From contig NZ_NSGJ01000033.1 in assembly GCF_002286775.1 (NCBI RefSeq), positions 1-62,930 of the forward strand: DNA of 62,930 nt, written 5' to 3'. The notes below the pieces were generated by a model that searched no databases, was not told the DNA's origin, and worked only from the letters and a program-made list of their open reading frames with translations. Positions 1 through 9,388 of this stretch are shown here, piece after piece. The position numbers and the translations under genes are program-made. The stretch's first letter is position 1, and each line of letters starts with the position of its first letter. This DNA comes from Myroides sp. N17-2. Lineage in GTDB: Bacteria > Bacteroidota > Bacteroidia > Flavobacteriales > Flavobacteriaceae.

Positions 1-4
1 TCTT

Positions 5-42
5 CGGATAACCTATTTACAGGTGTAAAGATCGGTTATCCG
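5..42. terminator. Inverted repeat, possible terminator
   Basis: A 9-bp arm (cggataacc, 5-13) recurs inverted at 34-42 with a 20-base loop. It lies just past the stop of the gene at 58-597. The long loop and lack of a clear T-run make it a weak terminator candidate. Confidence 0.3.
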
Positions 43-57
43 AGTTAAGAGGATGAT

Positions 58-597
58 TTAAAGCATATTATAGATATGAAAAGCTCCGATAAAAGTTTTT
101 ATCGGACACTGATGATACTTAATATGCTGTGATAAGGATCTAATAAAAAAATTATTTAATACAATCGCTACATTAAAAAGTATCAAATAAAAAGCTAAGA
201 AATAATTTATAAAACAAACATAGCCCTTTTGAATACTATTTGAAATGATCAATTTTCTACCATAGGTATAAAAATAAAGAGCATACATAATACCATAAAA
301 ATTAAAGATTGAAGATTGAAGCCATTGTTCAACCTCAATAATATTATCAAAGACAAAAACAACACATCCAACAATTAATAATTTATATATTTCTCTTCTC
401 TCTATTTTTTCTTCTACTAGAAATAGTAGTGATAATAAAATAACATTAGCAATTAGAGGAAAGATATTAAAATCTGTATTTGAAATAGTTCTTTCAAAAA
501 ACGCTACACATAACGAAACAAGCATCGCTAGAAGCATAAAAAAAACACCTCTACCTAAATCTTGTTTACTCCCTATATTTGATTTTAAAAATCTCAT
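58..597 (-). CDS. Hypothetical multi-pass membrane protein
   Basis: 179 aa with about five hydrophobic segments (near residues 19-38, 44-61, 70-87, 100-115 and 128-150) joined by short charged loops, so an inner-membrane protein is likely. No family was recognised. It starts at the ATG at 597. The last 25 codons run across a perfect 10-bp inverted repeat (tccgataaaa/ttttatcgga, 85-106) of the kind used as a terminator, which suggests that the original 3' end was nearer 110 and the present C-terminus is acquired. No gene lies close upstream; the divergent gap is over 1.2 kb. Confidence 0.5.
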   Translation of the reverse strand: MRFLKSNIGSKQDLGRGVFFMLLAMLVSLCVAFFERTISNTDFNIFPLIANVILLSLLFLVEEKIERREIYKLLIVGCVVFVFDNIIEVEQWLQSSIFNFYGIMYALYFYTYGRKLIISNSIQKGYVCFINYFLAFYLILFNVAIVLNNFFIRSLSQHIKYHQCPIKTFIGAFHIYNML

Positions 598-1130
598 TAT
601 GTGTTCTGTTATAATTTAAACAATTCACCCATTGCGAATACCTATACTACTAGGACATTTAATGTACAAAAAAGTCACATATTGACATAATATAACATTA
701 TATATGTACCAACATTAAAATAATATTTCACACTAAATGTTATTTATTCAAAAACAAATTTTTATATAATATTACACAAAAAACAAATTATTTATACTAA
801 AAAGATAAAAATTCACAAATATGTTAAAGTTAAAATTTAACATATAGTATCTTTTTAATATCAATTTTTACAAAAAACAATCTACCACATACTAAAACAC
901 TACCATAAGCAATACACACACCTTAACTTATAATGTGATTTTAGTTTATTGATCTAGAGAGATGTATATAAATGTAGTACTCTCTTTAGATTTTTATATC
1001 TATCTTTACCAATAGGAATTTCAATATTCACTAACAAATTTAGACCAATCTTCTAGGTCAATATTATAAACTAATCACATCATACGTTAACAGGGTAAAA
1101 CAGGCATTATTTATGCTATTTAGATTCGAG

Positions 1131-1207
1131 TGAGTCCATAGTGAGTCCATAATGAGTCCATAGTGACTCCATTAAAATAGGCTTTTTAATGGAGTCACTA
1201 TAGACTT
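1131..1207. repeat. gagtcca direct repeats with a 17-bp perfect hairpin
   Basis: Three head-to-tail copies of a roughly 12-base unit (tgagtccatag/a) run into a perfect 17-bp inverted repeat, arms 1161-1177 and 1184-1200, with a 6-base loop. The same structure with one arm mismatch occurs at 58521-58608. No long T-run follows, so this looks like a dispersed foldback repeat rather than an ordinary terminator. Confidence 0.7.
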
Positions 1208-1750
1208 AGTATGTTATCAATATGCTCTTATATAGATTAAGCCTAAGATTCGTATGAACTAAACACTATAAAGCAATTCTACTTCATAGCTAATGCAGAC
1301 TTATCTTATATAATTACTTTCCGCTTATATGACTATCACATATTCTCAATTAAACCTAGAATGTAGAATATTTAATCAATAGCTGCTAGTACAATAGCAA
1401 GCACCATAAACCTCTTTAATAGATAAAAAGTTAAAAGCACAAATATTTGACGACGATGCGATTATAATTTTAAAAATATACTATCTAATTCTAATTTTAT
1501 AATAAAATAAACAATATGATAATCAATAAATTAACAACTAAAAAACAGTTTAAAATAATAAAACTACAAAATGCGATTTGAAACAACTTACTAATACCTA
1601 AAATAGATATAAAAAGTCAAAAAACCCCTCCATAGCAAATGAAGTTACTTTTTAAACTAACTTTATAAAAGCAACTAAAACAAAGCATACAAACAATTCA
1701 TAATCAATACATTATTATAAAGGATAAAAATATCCTTTTATTTCACCATT

Positions 1751-1767
1751 TGTGATTCAAGTCATAA
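1751..1767. promoter_or_regulatory. Crp/Fnr-type operator upstream of nos operon
   Basis: The sequence tgtga-ttcaag-tcataa has the two-half-site, 6-base-spacer form of Crp/Fnr family operators and lies 58-74 bases before the first nos start codon. The Crp/Fnr gene at 8256-8849 that faces the operon is the natural candidate to bind it. The right half is imperfect. Confidence 0.45.
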
Positions 1768-1824
1768 AAAGTGGCTAGTTATTGGCAGTAATTTAGCAGA
1801 AAATAAACTTAATAATACTATAAT

Positions 1825-2340
1825 ATGAGAACAAGTACTCTACCCCTATTGATTTTTAGCTCATTCCTAATCGTGAGTTGTAACGGAAAGACAGACAAGA
1901 CAACATCTGAACCCGAAATTACAACTAATGAAAGAAAAGTAGAGACGGCTACAGATGAGGCTAAAACTACTTCTACAGATAATGGTGCACCTACATCAGA
2001 GCGTATCGAGTTAGATAATAAAGGTTTCGGCCCTGTAAAAGAGTTAAAACTTGGTGATATAGATAAAGCTCTAGCTGATAAAGGGCAAGAGATCTATAAA
2101 AATATGTGTACTGCTTGTCACAAACCGGACAAAAAATTCATAGGACCTGCTCCTAAAGGTATCTTAGATAGACGTTCTCCTGAATGGGTTATGAATATGA
2201 TTCTAAACCCTGAGGTAATGATCGAAAAAGATCCTTTAGCTAAAGACTTACTTAAAGAGTTTAATGGAGCTCCTATGGCTAATCAAAATCTAACTGAGGA
2301 AGAAGCTCGTGCAGTACTTGAGTACTTCAGAACGCTATAG
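1825..2340 (+). CDS. c-type cytochrome lipoprotein of nos operon
   Basis: 171 aa. The lipoprotein signal ends at Cys19, followed by an acidic, Thr-rich linker (about 22-60). One class I cytochrome c domain has the haem site C95-T-A-C98-H99 and a probable distal Met151 in APMANQNL. It is probably anchored at the outer face of the inner membrane or in the outer membrane and passes electrons towards NosZ. It opens the operon, 26 bases before nosZ. Mono-haem cytochromes in this position are typical of clade II nos clusters. The haem function is certain; the role as NosZ donor is inferred from context. Confidence 0.85.
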   Translation: MRTSTLPLLIFSSFLIVSCNGKTDKTTSEPEITTNERKVETATDEAKTTSTDNGAPTSERIELDNKGFGPVKELKLGDIDKALADKGQEIYKNMCTACHKPDKKFIGPAPKGILDRRSPEWVMNMILNPEVMIEKDPLAKDLLKEFNGAPMANQNLTEEEARAVLEYFRTL

Positions 2341-2366
2341 AACATCAAAGCTTAAAAAGTAATAAT

Positions 2367-4325
2367 ATGAAAAAAAACATTAACCTAGTATTAGCAGGTT
2401 GTGTTGCCTCATTATTTCTTATGGGATGTAATAATTCCAAGCAAGGTAATAAAGGAGCAATAGCAACAAATGCTGCGGAGAAAGTCTATGTAGCACCTGG
2501 AGAATATGACGAATATTACGGATTCTTCTCAGGTGGATTTAGTGGACAACTATCTGTTTATGGATTGCCATCAGGAAGGCTTTTTAAAGTAATTCCTGTA
2601 TTCTCTCAAGATCCAGAAAAAGGATATGGTTATAGTGAAGAAACTAAACCAATGTTAATGACTTCTCATGGTTTCGTGCCTTGGGATGACTCTCACCACC
2701 CTGATATTTCTCAAACTAATGGAGAATTAGATGGTAGATGGATATTTATTAATGGTAATAATACTCCTCGTATCGCTAGAATTGACTTAGAAGATTTTAG
2801 CACTGCAGAGATCATTGAAATACCAAATAGTGCAGGGAACCACAGTTCTTCTTTTGTAACTGAAAATACAGAATACGTAGTAGCTGGTACTAGATTCTCT
2901 GTGCCTATTCCACAGCGTGATATGCCTATTAAAGATTATAAAGGAAACTTTAAAGGTTCGCTTTCATTCATTAAAGTAGACCAAAAAACAGGAGATATGG
3001 ATCTGTCTTTCCAAATTCATATGCCTGGTTTTAACTATGACTTATCTCACCCTGGTAGAGGTAAATCGCACGGTTGGTTCTTCTTTACAACGTATAATAC
3101 AGAAGAAGCACACAGTTTATTAGAAGTTAATGCTTCTCAAAACGACAAAGACTTTATCGCCGCTGTTAACTGGAAAAAAGCAGAGGAATATATCAAAGCA
3201 GGAAAAGGTAAAAAAATGCCTACTAAATATGCTCATAACAAGTTTAACAATGAGACACATACTGCTACTAGTACGATGAAAGACGAAGTACTAGTTCTTG
3301 ATGCTAGTGAGCTACCTGGATTAGTGTATTTACTACCTACTCCTAAATCACCTCACGGTTGTGACGTTGATCCTTCTGGAGAATACATTATCGGTAATGG
3401 TAAATTATCTGCTAACCTTACAGTGCACTCATTTACTAAAATGCTAGATGCTATCGAGAAGAAAAAATTTGATGGTGAGGCTTATGGTCTTCCTATCTTA
3501 AAATTTGATGATGTATTAGCTGGTGTAGTGGAACAGCCTGGTTTAGGACCTTTACATACAGAATTTGATGGTAAAGGGTATGCTTATACTACATTCTTTA
3601 TCTCTTCTGAAGTAGTAAAATGGAAATTAGGTACATGGGAAATCATAGATAGAAAACCTACTTATTATTCTGTAGGTCACTTAATGATTCCTGGTGGTAA
3701 CTCTAGAAAACCTGATGGTAAATATCTTGTTGCGATGAATAAAATCACTAAAGATAGATACTTGCCTGTAGGACCAGATCTTAACCACTCTGCTCAGCTA
3801 TATGATATCAGTGGGGATAAAATGGAGCTAATCCTAGACTTCCCTACTATCGGTGAGCCGCACTATGCTGCTGCTATTAAGGCGGATAAAATAAAGAGCA
3901 AATCAAGACAGATTTACAAACTTGACGAGAATAAACACCCTGCAGTAGCTAAATCTCCTAATGACACTAAAGTTATTAGAAAAGGAAATGAAGTACACAT
4001 CTATATGACGATGATACGAAGTCACTTTACTCCTGATAATATCGAGGGTGTAAAAGTAGGTGACAAAGTATTCTTCCATATTACAAACTTAGAACAAGAC
4101 TTTGATGTACCTCACGGATTTGCTATGATTGGAGCGAATACCTCAGAACTATTAGTGACTCCAGGTAAGACAGAAACCATAGTTTGGGAACCAAAACAAG
4201 TAGGTGTATGGCCATTCTATTGTACTGACTTCTGCTCTGCATTACACCAAGAGATGCAGGGATATGTTAGAGTATCTCCAGCAGATTCTAAGATAGAACT
4301 TTCTTGGTCATTAGATGACGAATAA
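2367..4325 (+). CDS. nosZ: Nitrous-oxide reductase, clade II (atypical) NosZ
   Basis: 652 aa; reduces N2O to N2 in the periplasm. The N-terminus is a Sec-type lipoprotein signal (LFLMG-Cys21), not a twin-arginine signal, which marks the clade II type. The N-terminal beta-propeller includes His110-His111 in WDDSHHPDIS, one of the CuZ ligand motifs. The C-terminal cupredoxin carries the CuA ligands C619-xxx-C623-xxx-H627-xx-M630. Length is normal and no key residue is missing. A strong hairpin follows the gene (4369-4397) before the next operon member, so nosZ may be made in excess of the accessory proteins. Confidence 0.97.
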   Translation: MKKNINLVLAGCVASLFLMGCNNSKQGNKGAIATNAAEKVYVAPGEYDEYYGFFSGGFSGQLSVYGLPSGRLFKVIPVFSQDPEKGYGYSEETKPMLMTSHGFVPWDDSHHPDISQTNGELDGRWIFINGNNTPRIARIDLEDFSTAEIIEIPNSAGNHSSSFVTENTEYVVAGTRFSVPIPQRDMPIKDYKGNFKGSLSFIKVDQKTGDMDLSFQIHMPGFNYDLSHPGRGKSHGWFFFTTYNTEEAHSLLEVNASQNDKDFIAAVNWKKAEEYIKAGKGKKMPTKYAHNKFNNETHTATSTMKDEVLVLDASELPGLVYLLPTPKSPHGCDVDPSGEYIIGNGKLSANLTVHSFTKMLDAIEKKKFDGEAYGLPILKFDDVLAGVVEQPGLGPLHTEFDGKGYAYTTFFISSEVVKWKLGTWEIIDRKPTYYSVGHLMIPGGNSRKPDGKYLVAMNKITKDRYLPVGPDLNHSAQLYDISGDKMELILDFPTIGEPHYAAAIKADKIKSKSRQIYKLDENKHPAVAKSPNDTKVIRKGNEVHIYMTMIRSHFTPDNIEGVKVGDKVFFHITNLEQDFDVPHGFAMIGANTSELLVTPGKTETIVWEPKQVGVWPFYCTDFCSALHQEMQGYVRVSPADSKIELSWSLDDE

Positions 4326-4368
4326 GTATTGCTAAATACATAGTTGTTAGTTTACATTTTAGTTCATT

Positions 4369-4397
4369 AAAGGGCAAAGCACTGTCTTTGCCCTTTT
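4369..4397 (+). terminator. Terminator/attenuator between nosZ and accessory genes
   Basis: Stem aagggcaaag/ctttgccctt with a 5-6 base loop and a T-run on the plus strand, 44 bases after the nosZ stop and 14 before the next start. As the downstream nos genes have no obvious separate promoter, partial read-through is likely. Confidence 0.8.
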
Positions 4398-4410
4398 TAA
4401 AAATAATATC

Positions 4411-5019
4411 ATGAAAAAAGCATCAATATTGATGATAATAGGCTCTTGTCTACTTTTATCATTATTCTATTTCCCTTTGTGGAATATAGAATTAGGAGCC
4501 CCTCAATATCCTGTGCCACTAGGTATGGATATCTATATAAATGGAATTAAAGGAGTACAAGAATTTGACCTTCAGAACATAGATGGCCTTAACCATTACA
4601 TCGGAATGAAGACCATCCCTAAACCGGAACAGATGTGGGAATTCTCTGTTTTCCCAATTGTAATAGCTTCAATGTCTATATTAGGTATTGCTATTGGGGT
4701 AGCAGGATTCTTTAATAAAGTAAAACCTGGTTTCTTCTTAGGATGGCTAATACTTATGGGACTACTAGGTATCGCAGGTATGTATGATTTTAATCTGTGG
4801 TTAGTGGAATATGGTAGTGATTTAGATCCTCACGCTATTATGAAGATGGTTGATACTGCAGGTAATCCCCTTACTTATGAACCTCCCCTATTTGGTCATC
4901 GTAAGATTCTAAACTTTGACGCTTATTCTTACCCTCATATCGGAGCATATCTAATGGCTCTAGGGATGTTACTAACCTTTATCGCTTACTTCGTAGGGAT
5001 CAAATCTAAAAAGAATTAA
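4411..5019 (+). CDS. NosB-like membrane protein of clade II nos cluster
   Basis: 202 aa with transmembrane segments at about 6-24, 80-101, 107-126 and 175-196 and a roughly 55-residue extracytoplasmic loop after the first. A four-helix protein directly downstream of nosZ is the position of nosB in clade II clusters such as that of Wolinella, so it is probably needed for N2O respiration; its biochemical role is not known. The assignment rests on position and topology more than on sequence motifs. It ends one base before the nosL start. Confidence 0.6.
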   Translation: MKKASILMIIGSCLLLSLFYFPLWNIELGAPQYPVPLGMDIYINGIKGVQEFDLQNIDGLNHYIGMKTIPKPEQMWEFSVFPIVIASMSILGIAIGVAGFFNKVKPGFFLGWLILMGLLGIAGMYDFNLWLVEYGSDLDPHAIMKMVDTAGNPLTYEPPLFGHRKILNFDAYSYPHIGAYLMALGMLLTFIAYFVGIKSKKN

Positions 5020-5020
5020 T

Positions 5021-5458
5021 ATGAAATCACTTTACTTACTTGGCATAATATTTCTACTCACTTCGTGTACTGTAAAAGTAACTCCTATAGAGTATGGTAC
5101 TGATAGCTGTGACTTCTGTACAATGGGGATAGTAGACAACAAACATGCCTCTCAAATAGTTACCTCAAAAGGTAAGAACTACAAATTCGATGCTATCGAA
5201 TGTATGATTTCTTATGTTGCAGAAAACGAAAAAGAGCAAGGTCCTTATTCACATATCCTAGTAGCAGATATCTTAAACCCTGGGGAATTAGTTCCTGCTA
5301 AGGATGCTGCTTTTATAATCTCTAAGAATATACCTAGCCCAATGGGCGCTTTTTTATCTGCTACTAAGTCAACAAATGATGCAGATAGACTAATCAAAGA
5401 AAACACAGGTAATCTATACACTTATGATCAAGTAGTAAAGCAAATCAAGAAGCACTAA
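5021..5458 (+). CDS. nosL: NosL copper chaperone lipoprotein
   Basis: 145 aa. The lipobox gives acylated Cys16. The Cu(I)-binding motif C30-D-F-C33-T-M35 is complete, followed by the conserved FDAIECM segment. NosL delivers copper to apo-NosZ for CuZ assembly, together with the NosDFY transporter encoded downstream. It starts one base after the preceding stop, so it is translationally coupled. Confidence 0.95.
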   Translation: MKSLYLLGIIFLLTSCTVKVTPIEYGTDSCDFCTMGIVDNKHASQIVTSKGKNYKFDAIECMISYVAENEKEQGPYSHILVADILNPGELVPAKDAAFIISKNIPSPMGAFLSATKSTNDADRLIKENTGNLYTYDQVVKQIKKH

Positions 5459-5486
5459 AAACAACATTATAACACCCACTATTGAC

Positions 5487-6740
5487 ATGCAAACAGTAAC
5501 TAAAAATCTCTTGTTTTTATTTTTACTTATCCAAAGTTTTTGTGGGATGGCTAAGACTATCACTGTTGGTAAAAACTCATCTATTACATCTATTAAAAAG
5601 GCAATTGAACTAGCGCAGGATAATGATGTAATCCAAGTAGAAAAAGGTACTTATAAAGAAACAGATATATTTATAAATAAGCCACTAACATTAATAGGAA
5701 AGAATGCTACAATAGACGGTGATAACAAAGGAGAAATCTTTATCATAAAAGCAGATGATGTAACGATACAAGACTTTAAGATCATTAACGTTGGTACTAG
5801 TTATATTAAAGATTATGCTGCGATTAGAGTTCGTGAGAGCAAGAATTTCACAATCAAGAATAATGTTATCGCCGATCTATTTTTTGGAATTTACTTAGAA
5901 AAATCAAAAAACGGAAAAGTACTTAATAACAAAATATATGGTAAGGCTAAGAATGAGTTTAACTCAGGAAATGGTATCCAACTCTGGTATTGTAATAACA
6001 TAGAGATTAAAAACAACTATGTGGAGAAAGTCAGAGATGGTATCTATTTAGAGTTTTCTAACTATTGTACCATAGATAATAACATAAGCAGAGACAATGT
6101 TAGATATGGTCTTCACTTTATGTTTTCTAACAATGATGTGGTCACTAATAGTTCTTATATAAGCAATGGCGCAGGTGTAGCTATTATGTTCTCTAAATTT
6201 ATGACAATGACTAATAATACCTTTAGTCATAACTGGGGATCGGCCGCCTATGGAGTCCTACTTAAAGAAGTGAATGATACGAGTATTACCTATAACACAT
6301 TTAAAGCCAATACAACGGCTATCAACATTGAAGGATCTAATAGAGTTGAGTATTTACACAATGATTTTATCAGCAATGGATGGGCGATTAACTCTAGAGG
6401 AGCAAACTATCAGAATACAATTAAGAATAACAACTTCTTAAACAACTCTTTTGACCTTTTATATCAAGGTCAGCTTAATCAAAATAGCTTTGATAATAAT
6501 TATTGGAGCAATTACGCTGGATATGACCTTGATAAAGATGGCATCGGAGATGTTCCACACAGACCTATCAAGCTATTCTCTTACATTGTGAATAAGACAC
6601 CTGAATCAATCATCTTCTTACGAAGCTTATTTGTTGATATTATCGACTTTTCAGAAAAAGTCTCACCTGTATTTACTCCTGACAATTTACTTGATTCTAA
6701 ACCATTTATAAAGCAAATTAAACATGATAACAATAAGTGA
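5487..6740 (+). CDS. nosD: NosD, periplasmic right-handed beta-helix protein
   Basis: 417 aa with a cleavable signal peptide (about 1-22). The body is a series of CASH/parallel beta-helix rungs rich in the pattern N-x-(I/F)-x-x-N-x-(I/F). NosD works with the NosFY ABC transporter and NosL in maturation of the CuZ site. The 3' end overlaps the nosF start by 17 bases, which indicates translational coupling. The C-terminal helix region, about 370-417, is the usual docking segment. Confidence 0.93.
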   Translation: MQTVTKNLLFLFLLIQSFCGMAKTITVGKNSSITSIKKAIELAQDNDVIQVEKGTYKETDIFINKPLTLIGKNATIDGDNKGEIFIIKADDVTIQDFKIINVGTSYIKDYAAIRVRESKNFTIKNNVIADLFFGIYLEKSKNGKVLNNKIYGKAKNEFNSGNGIQLWYCNNIEIKNNYVEKVRDGIYLEFSNYCTIDNNISRDNVRYGLHFMFSNNDVVTNSSYISNGAGVAIMFSKFMTMTNNTFSHNWGSAAYGVLLKEVNDTSITYNTFKANTTAINIEGSNRVEYLHNDFISNGWAINSRGANYQNTIKNNNFLNNSFDLLYQGQLNQNSFDNNYWSNYAGYDLDKDGIGDVPHRPIKLFSYIVNKTPESIIFLRSLFVDIIDFSEKVSPVFTPDNLLDSKPFIKQIKHDNNK

Positions 6741-7431
6741 TTTACATAAAAAATTTGGAGAGATCCAAGTACTCAAAGGAATTGATTTATCTATTGAAAC
6801 AGGTGTGATTGCTATTCTTGGGCCTAATGGTAGTGGGAAGACTACGCTTAACAAGTGTATTCTAGGTATGGTATTCCCTGATAAAGGAACTATAACAGTC
6901 AATCAACAACCTATCTCAAAACAATGGGAGTATAGAAAAGACATAGATTACCTACCCCAAATAGCTAACTTTCCCAATAACATTACAGTTCTTGAATTAA
7001 TTAAGATGATTAAAGACCTTAGAGGAGAAAGTAAGAAAGACGAAAGCTACTTGATAGATCTTTTTAAACTTAGTCCTTTTTTAGGTAAAAAACTCAACAA
7101 TCTATCAGGGGGAACAAAACAAAAAGTCAACCTACTGTTGACCTTCTTATTTGACAATCCTATTCTAATACTTGATGAGCCCACTACAGGATTAGATCCT
7201 GCTGCATTAATCACTTTAAAGGAATTAATCTTAAAAGAAAAACAAAAAGGAAAAATCATATTAGTTACCTCCCATATTATGAGTTTTGTGGAAGAAATAT
7301 CTGACCAGATTATCTTTATACTAGAAGGAAAAATCTATTTTAAAGGAACTATTCAGGAATTAAAAGACGCTACAGGACAAAACAACTTTGAACATGCTAT
7401 TGCTAATATTTTAACTGATAATCATGCTTAA
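6724..7431 (+). CDS. nosF: NosF, ABC transporter ATPase
   Basis: 235 aa. Walker A GPNGSGKTT (33-41), ABC signature LSGGTKQK (about 128-135) and Walker B LILDEP (about 148-153) are all intact, so it should hydrolyse ATP. It energises the NosDFY complex used in CuZ assembly. It starts inside the 3' end of nosD and overlaps nosY by 8 bases. Confidence 0.95.
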   Translation: MITISDLHKKFGEIQVLKGIDLSIETGVIAILGPNGSGKTTLNKCILGMVFPDKGTITVNQQPISKQWEYRKDIDYLPQIANFPNNITVLELIKMIKDLRGESKKDESYLIDLFKLSPFLGKKLNNLSGGTKQKVNLLLTFLFDNPILILDEPTTGLDPAALITLKELILKEKQKGKIILVTSHIMSFVEEISDQIIFILEGKIYFKGTIQELKDATGQNNFEHAIANILTDNHA

Positions 7432-8206
7432 GATCCTTAAATATAGTTTTTACGACCTGATAAGAAGTAGATGGAGTTACATTTACTTACTGTTCTATTT
7501 AGCCCTTGGCTTTGTACTATTATTCTTAAATAACGACATAGGTAAAGCTATTATAACACTGATGAATATTATCATTGTGTTAGTTCCTCTGATCAGTACT
7601 ATTTTTGGTATTATGTACTACTATGATTCTAAAGAATTCACCGAGCTCTTATTAGCCTTGCCTATCAAGAGATCTTCTATCTTTTTAGGACAGTATCTAG
7701 GAGTTGCTCTATCCTTATCTATGAGTTTATTAATCGGATTAGGTATTCCCTTTATATGCTATGGACTATTTGCTTCAGACATCATATTTGACTTTCTATT
7801 ACTACTTGTGACAGGGACCTTCTTAACCTTTATATTCAGCGCCTTAGCTTATAACATAGGCCTTAAAAACGAGAATAAGATCAAGGGATTTGGATTTGCT
7901 ATCCTTTTATGGTTATTCTTAGCAGTAGTATATGATGGTATTTTCTTAAGTATCTTAATGATTTTCGGAGACTATCCTTTAGAGAATATTTCCCTAATAG
8001 GTACAGTTCTAAACCCAATCGACCTTTCACGTATATTAATTATACTAAAACTTGATGTATCTGCTTTATTAGGATACACAGGTGCTGTATTTAAAAAATT
8101 CTTTGGTGGTAATATGGGAAGCTTTATCTCTTTTGCTATTTTATTACTTTGGACTTGTATTCCCATCTTGGCTATTTACTTAACGGCTAAAAAGAAGAAT
8201 TTCTGA
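7424..8206 (+). CDS. nosY: NosY, ABC-2 type permease
   Basis: 260 aa with six hydrophobic segments of the ABC-2 permease type (about 17-35, 45-65, 92-116, 124-146, 155-178, 235-255). It is the membrane partner of NosF and NosD. It is the last gene of the operon, and a strong terminator follows 15 bases later. nosR, nosG/H and further nosC genes are absent from the window. Confidence 0.93.
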   Translation: MLKILKYSFYDLIRSRWSYIYLLFYLALGFVLLFLNNDIGKAIITLMNIIIVLVPLISTIFGIMYYYDSKEFTELLLALPIKRSSIFLGQYLGVALSLSMSLLIGLGIPFICYGLFASDIIFDFLLLLVTGTFLTFIFSALAYNIGLKNENKIKGFGFAILLWLFLAVVYDGIFLSILMIFGDYPLENISLIGTVLNPIDLSRILIILKLDVSALLGYTGAVFKKFFGGNMGSFISFAILLLWTCIPILAIYLTAKKKNF

Positions 8207-8220
8207 AAAATACATTTAAG

Positions 8221-8257
8221 TCAACAAGCCTGTGTAAACTAGCTTGTTGATTTTTTT
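8221..8257. terminator. Terminator after nosY
   Basis: Perfect 9-bp stem tcaacaagc/gcttgttga (8221-8229 and 8242-8250) followed by seven T on the plus strand. It separates the convergent nos operon and crp/fnr gene. Confidence 0.85.
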
Positions 8258-8849
8258 ATATATACAATTTTCCTCTTTCTATTCGGAGTTGTTTTCTACA
8301 CTCTATTTCTTTAATTGTTCTGATGACTGTTTCTACTCTAAGTCCAGTTAAGTCAGCTATCTGCTGCCTAGTTAATTCTACTAAGAACTCCCTTCCTTCT
8401 TCCACTGCACTTTGATTTTTAAGATAATGAAGTAGTGTCAATATCCTTTTATAAGAATCATTAGATGATATATCAGGAGCCATAATAGATTTATAGTATA
8501 ACCTAGATGATAAAGCCTTAAAAACACCAAAACAAGATGTCTTCTCCTGCTCTAGTAGTAAGAAAAAGTCTTCTTTCTTGATAAGAACTATCTTAGAGTT
8601 AACTAAAGTAATAGCATTAGCAGGATAACCTATCTCCATAAATAAAGGCGGTTCACCGAAGCTCTCCCCTTCTCCAAACATTCCCTGGATAAACTCTTTG
8701 CCCTCTTCATTGTAATTATTCATCTTTACTTTACCCTGAATAATTTGATAGTAATACTTAGGTTCTTCACCCTGCTCTACAATCATTTGATCCTTGTCAA
8801 ATTCCTTGACAAAACCATTATAACTCAGTAGTACATCGATATCAATCAT
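8256..8849 (-). CDS. Crp/Fnr family transcription regulator
   Basis: 197 aa. N-terminal cyclic-nucleotide-binding-like beta-roll (about 10-115), dimerisation helix, then a winged helix with recognition helix LTGLRVETVIRTI (about 167-179). No N-terminal Cys cluster is seen, so it is not an FeS-type Fnr; it may sense NO/haem or another ligand, as Dnr/NnrR proteins do. It converges on the nos operon and is the likely regulator of the operator at 1751-1767 (inference). Confidence 0.85.
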   Translation of the reverse strand: MIDIDVLLSYNGFVKEFDKDQMIVEQGEEPKYYYQIIQGKVKMNNYNEEGKEFIQGMFGEGESFGEPPLFMEIGYPANAITLVNSKIVLIKKEDFFLLLEQEKTSCFGVFKALSSRLYYKSIMAPDISSNDSYKRILTLLHYLKNQSAVEEGREFLVELTRQQIADLTGLRVETVIRTIKEIECRKQLRIERGKLYI

Positions 8850-9388
8850 AACTTTATAACCTTTCTTTTACTTGCTGAATTTACGATATTATTTAGCTTA
8901 AAACATTAGTATTCAGCAAAAACTTACTACCTAGTGTTATCAACTTTACTAAAACAAAAAAAAGGCTACTTCCTCATATAGGAAATAGCCTTCTTATTTT
9001 GACGTAGAAGTCATCTTTACTTTTAAATTTCTACAGACCCCTATACCAAAAGTCTTAAGATTTCAAGCTCTCAAACTAGCTAATGTCGTATCAAACCCAT
9101 TAAGTAGTAAGTGAAAACTGTTTTTTAACTTCATATTTTATCACTCAATAAAGCTTGAATTAGTATGTAACTCTGTTGAATAGCTGTTTTAATTAATAAA
9201 AAACTATCAACCACAAAAAAAGGGATTTTAGATTATAAATCTTGTTTCAAATAGCTAAATAAGATCTAATTCTACACTCTTCTTGTAGAGTACATAAGCT
9301 GTAGGCATTTTATTTGTCTAGCGCTTCAAATTCCTACTCACCTCCATTATTTCTAAAAGTTAAGATGACTTCAATATCTTCTGATTTG
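8850..9388. other. Intergenic region with an isolated hairpin
   Basis: No credible ORF. A terminator-like hairpin (aaggctacttcct/aggaaatagcctt, 8961-8993, one internal mismatch) with T-rich flanks lies about 390 bases beyond the stop of the minus-strand lipoprotein gene at 9389. Either that transcript has a very long 3' end or a small RNA is encoded here. Confidence 0.5.
8961..8997 (-). terminator. Terminator-like hairpin
   Basis: Stem of 12-13 bp with one mismatch and an A-run/T-run on the two sides, so it could work for either strand. No gene ends within 100 bases of it in either direction. Confidence 0.55.

Larger units (their letters stand above)
598..1824. other. AT-rich intergenic region before the nos operon
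   Basis: About 1.2 kb without a credible ORF on either strand. It contains the gagtcca repeat and hairpin (1131-1207) and, at its right end, a Crp/Fnr-like palindrome and the nos promoter region. Nothing else recognisable was seen. Confidence 0.6.

Noticed and set aside
9000..9388. Search for a decayed gene downstream of the YfaP-like lipoprotein
   Set aside because: No frame with recognisable protein remnants was seen; kept as a non-coding gap.
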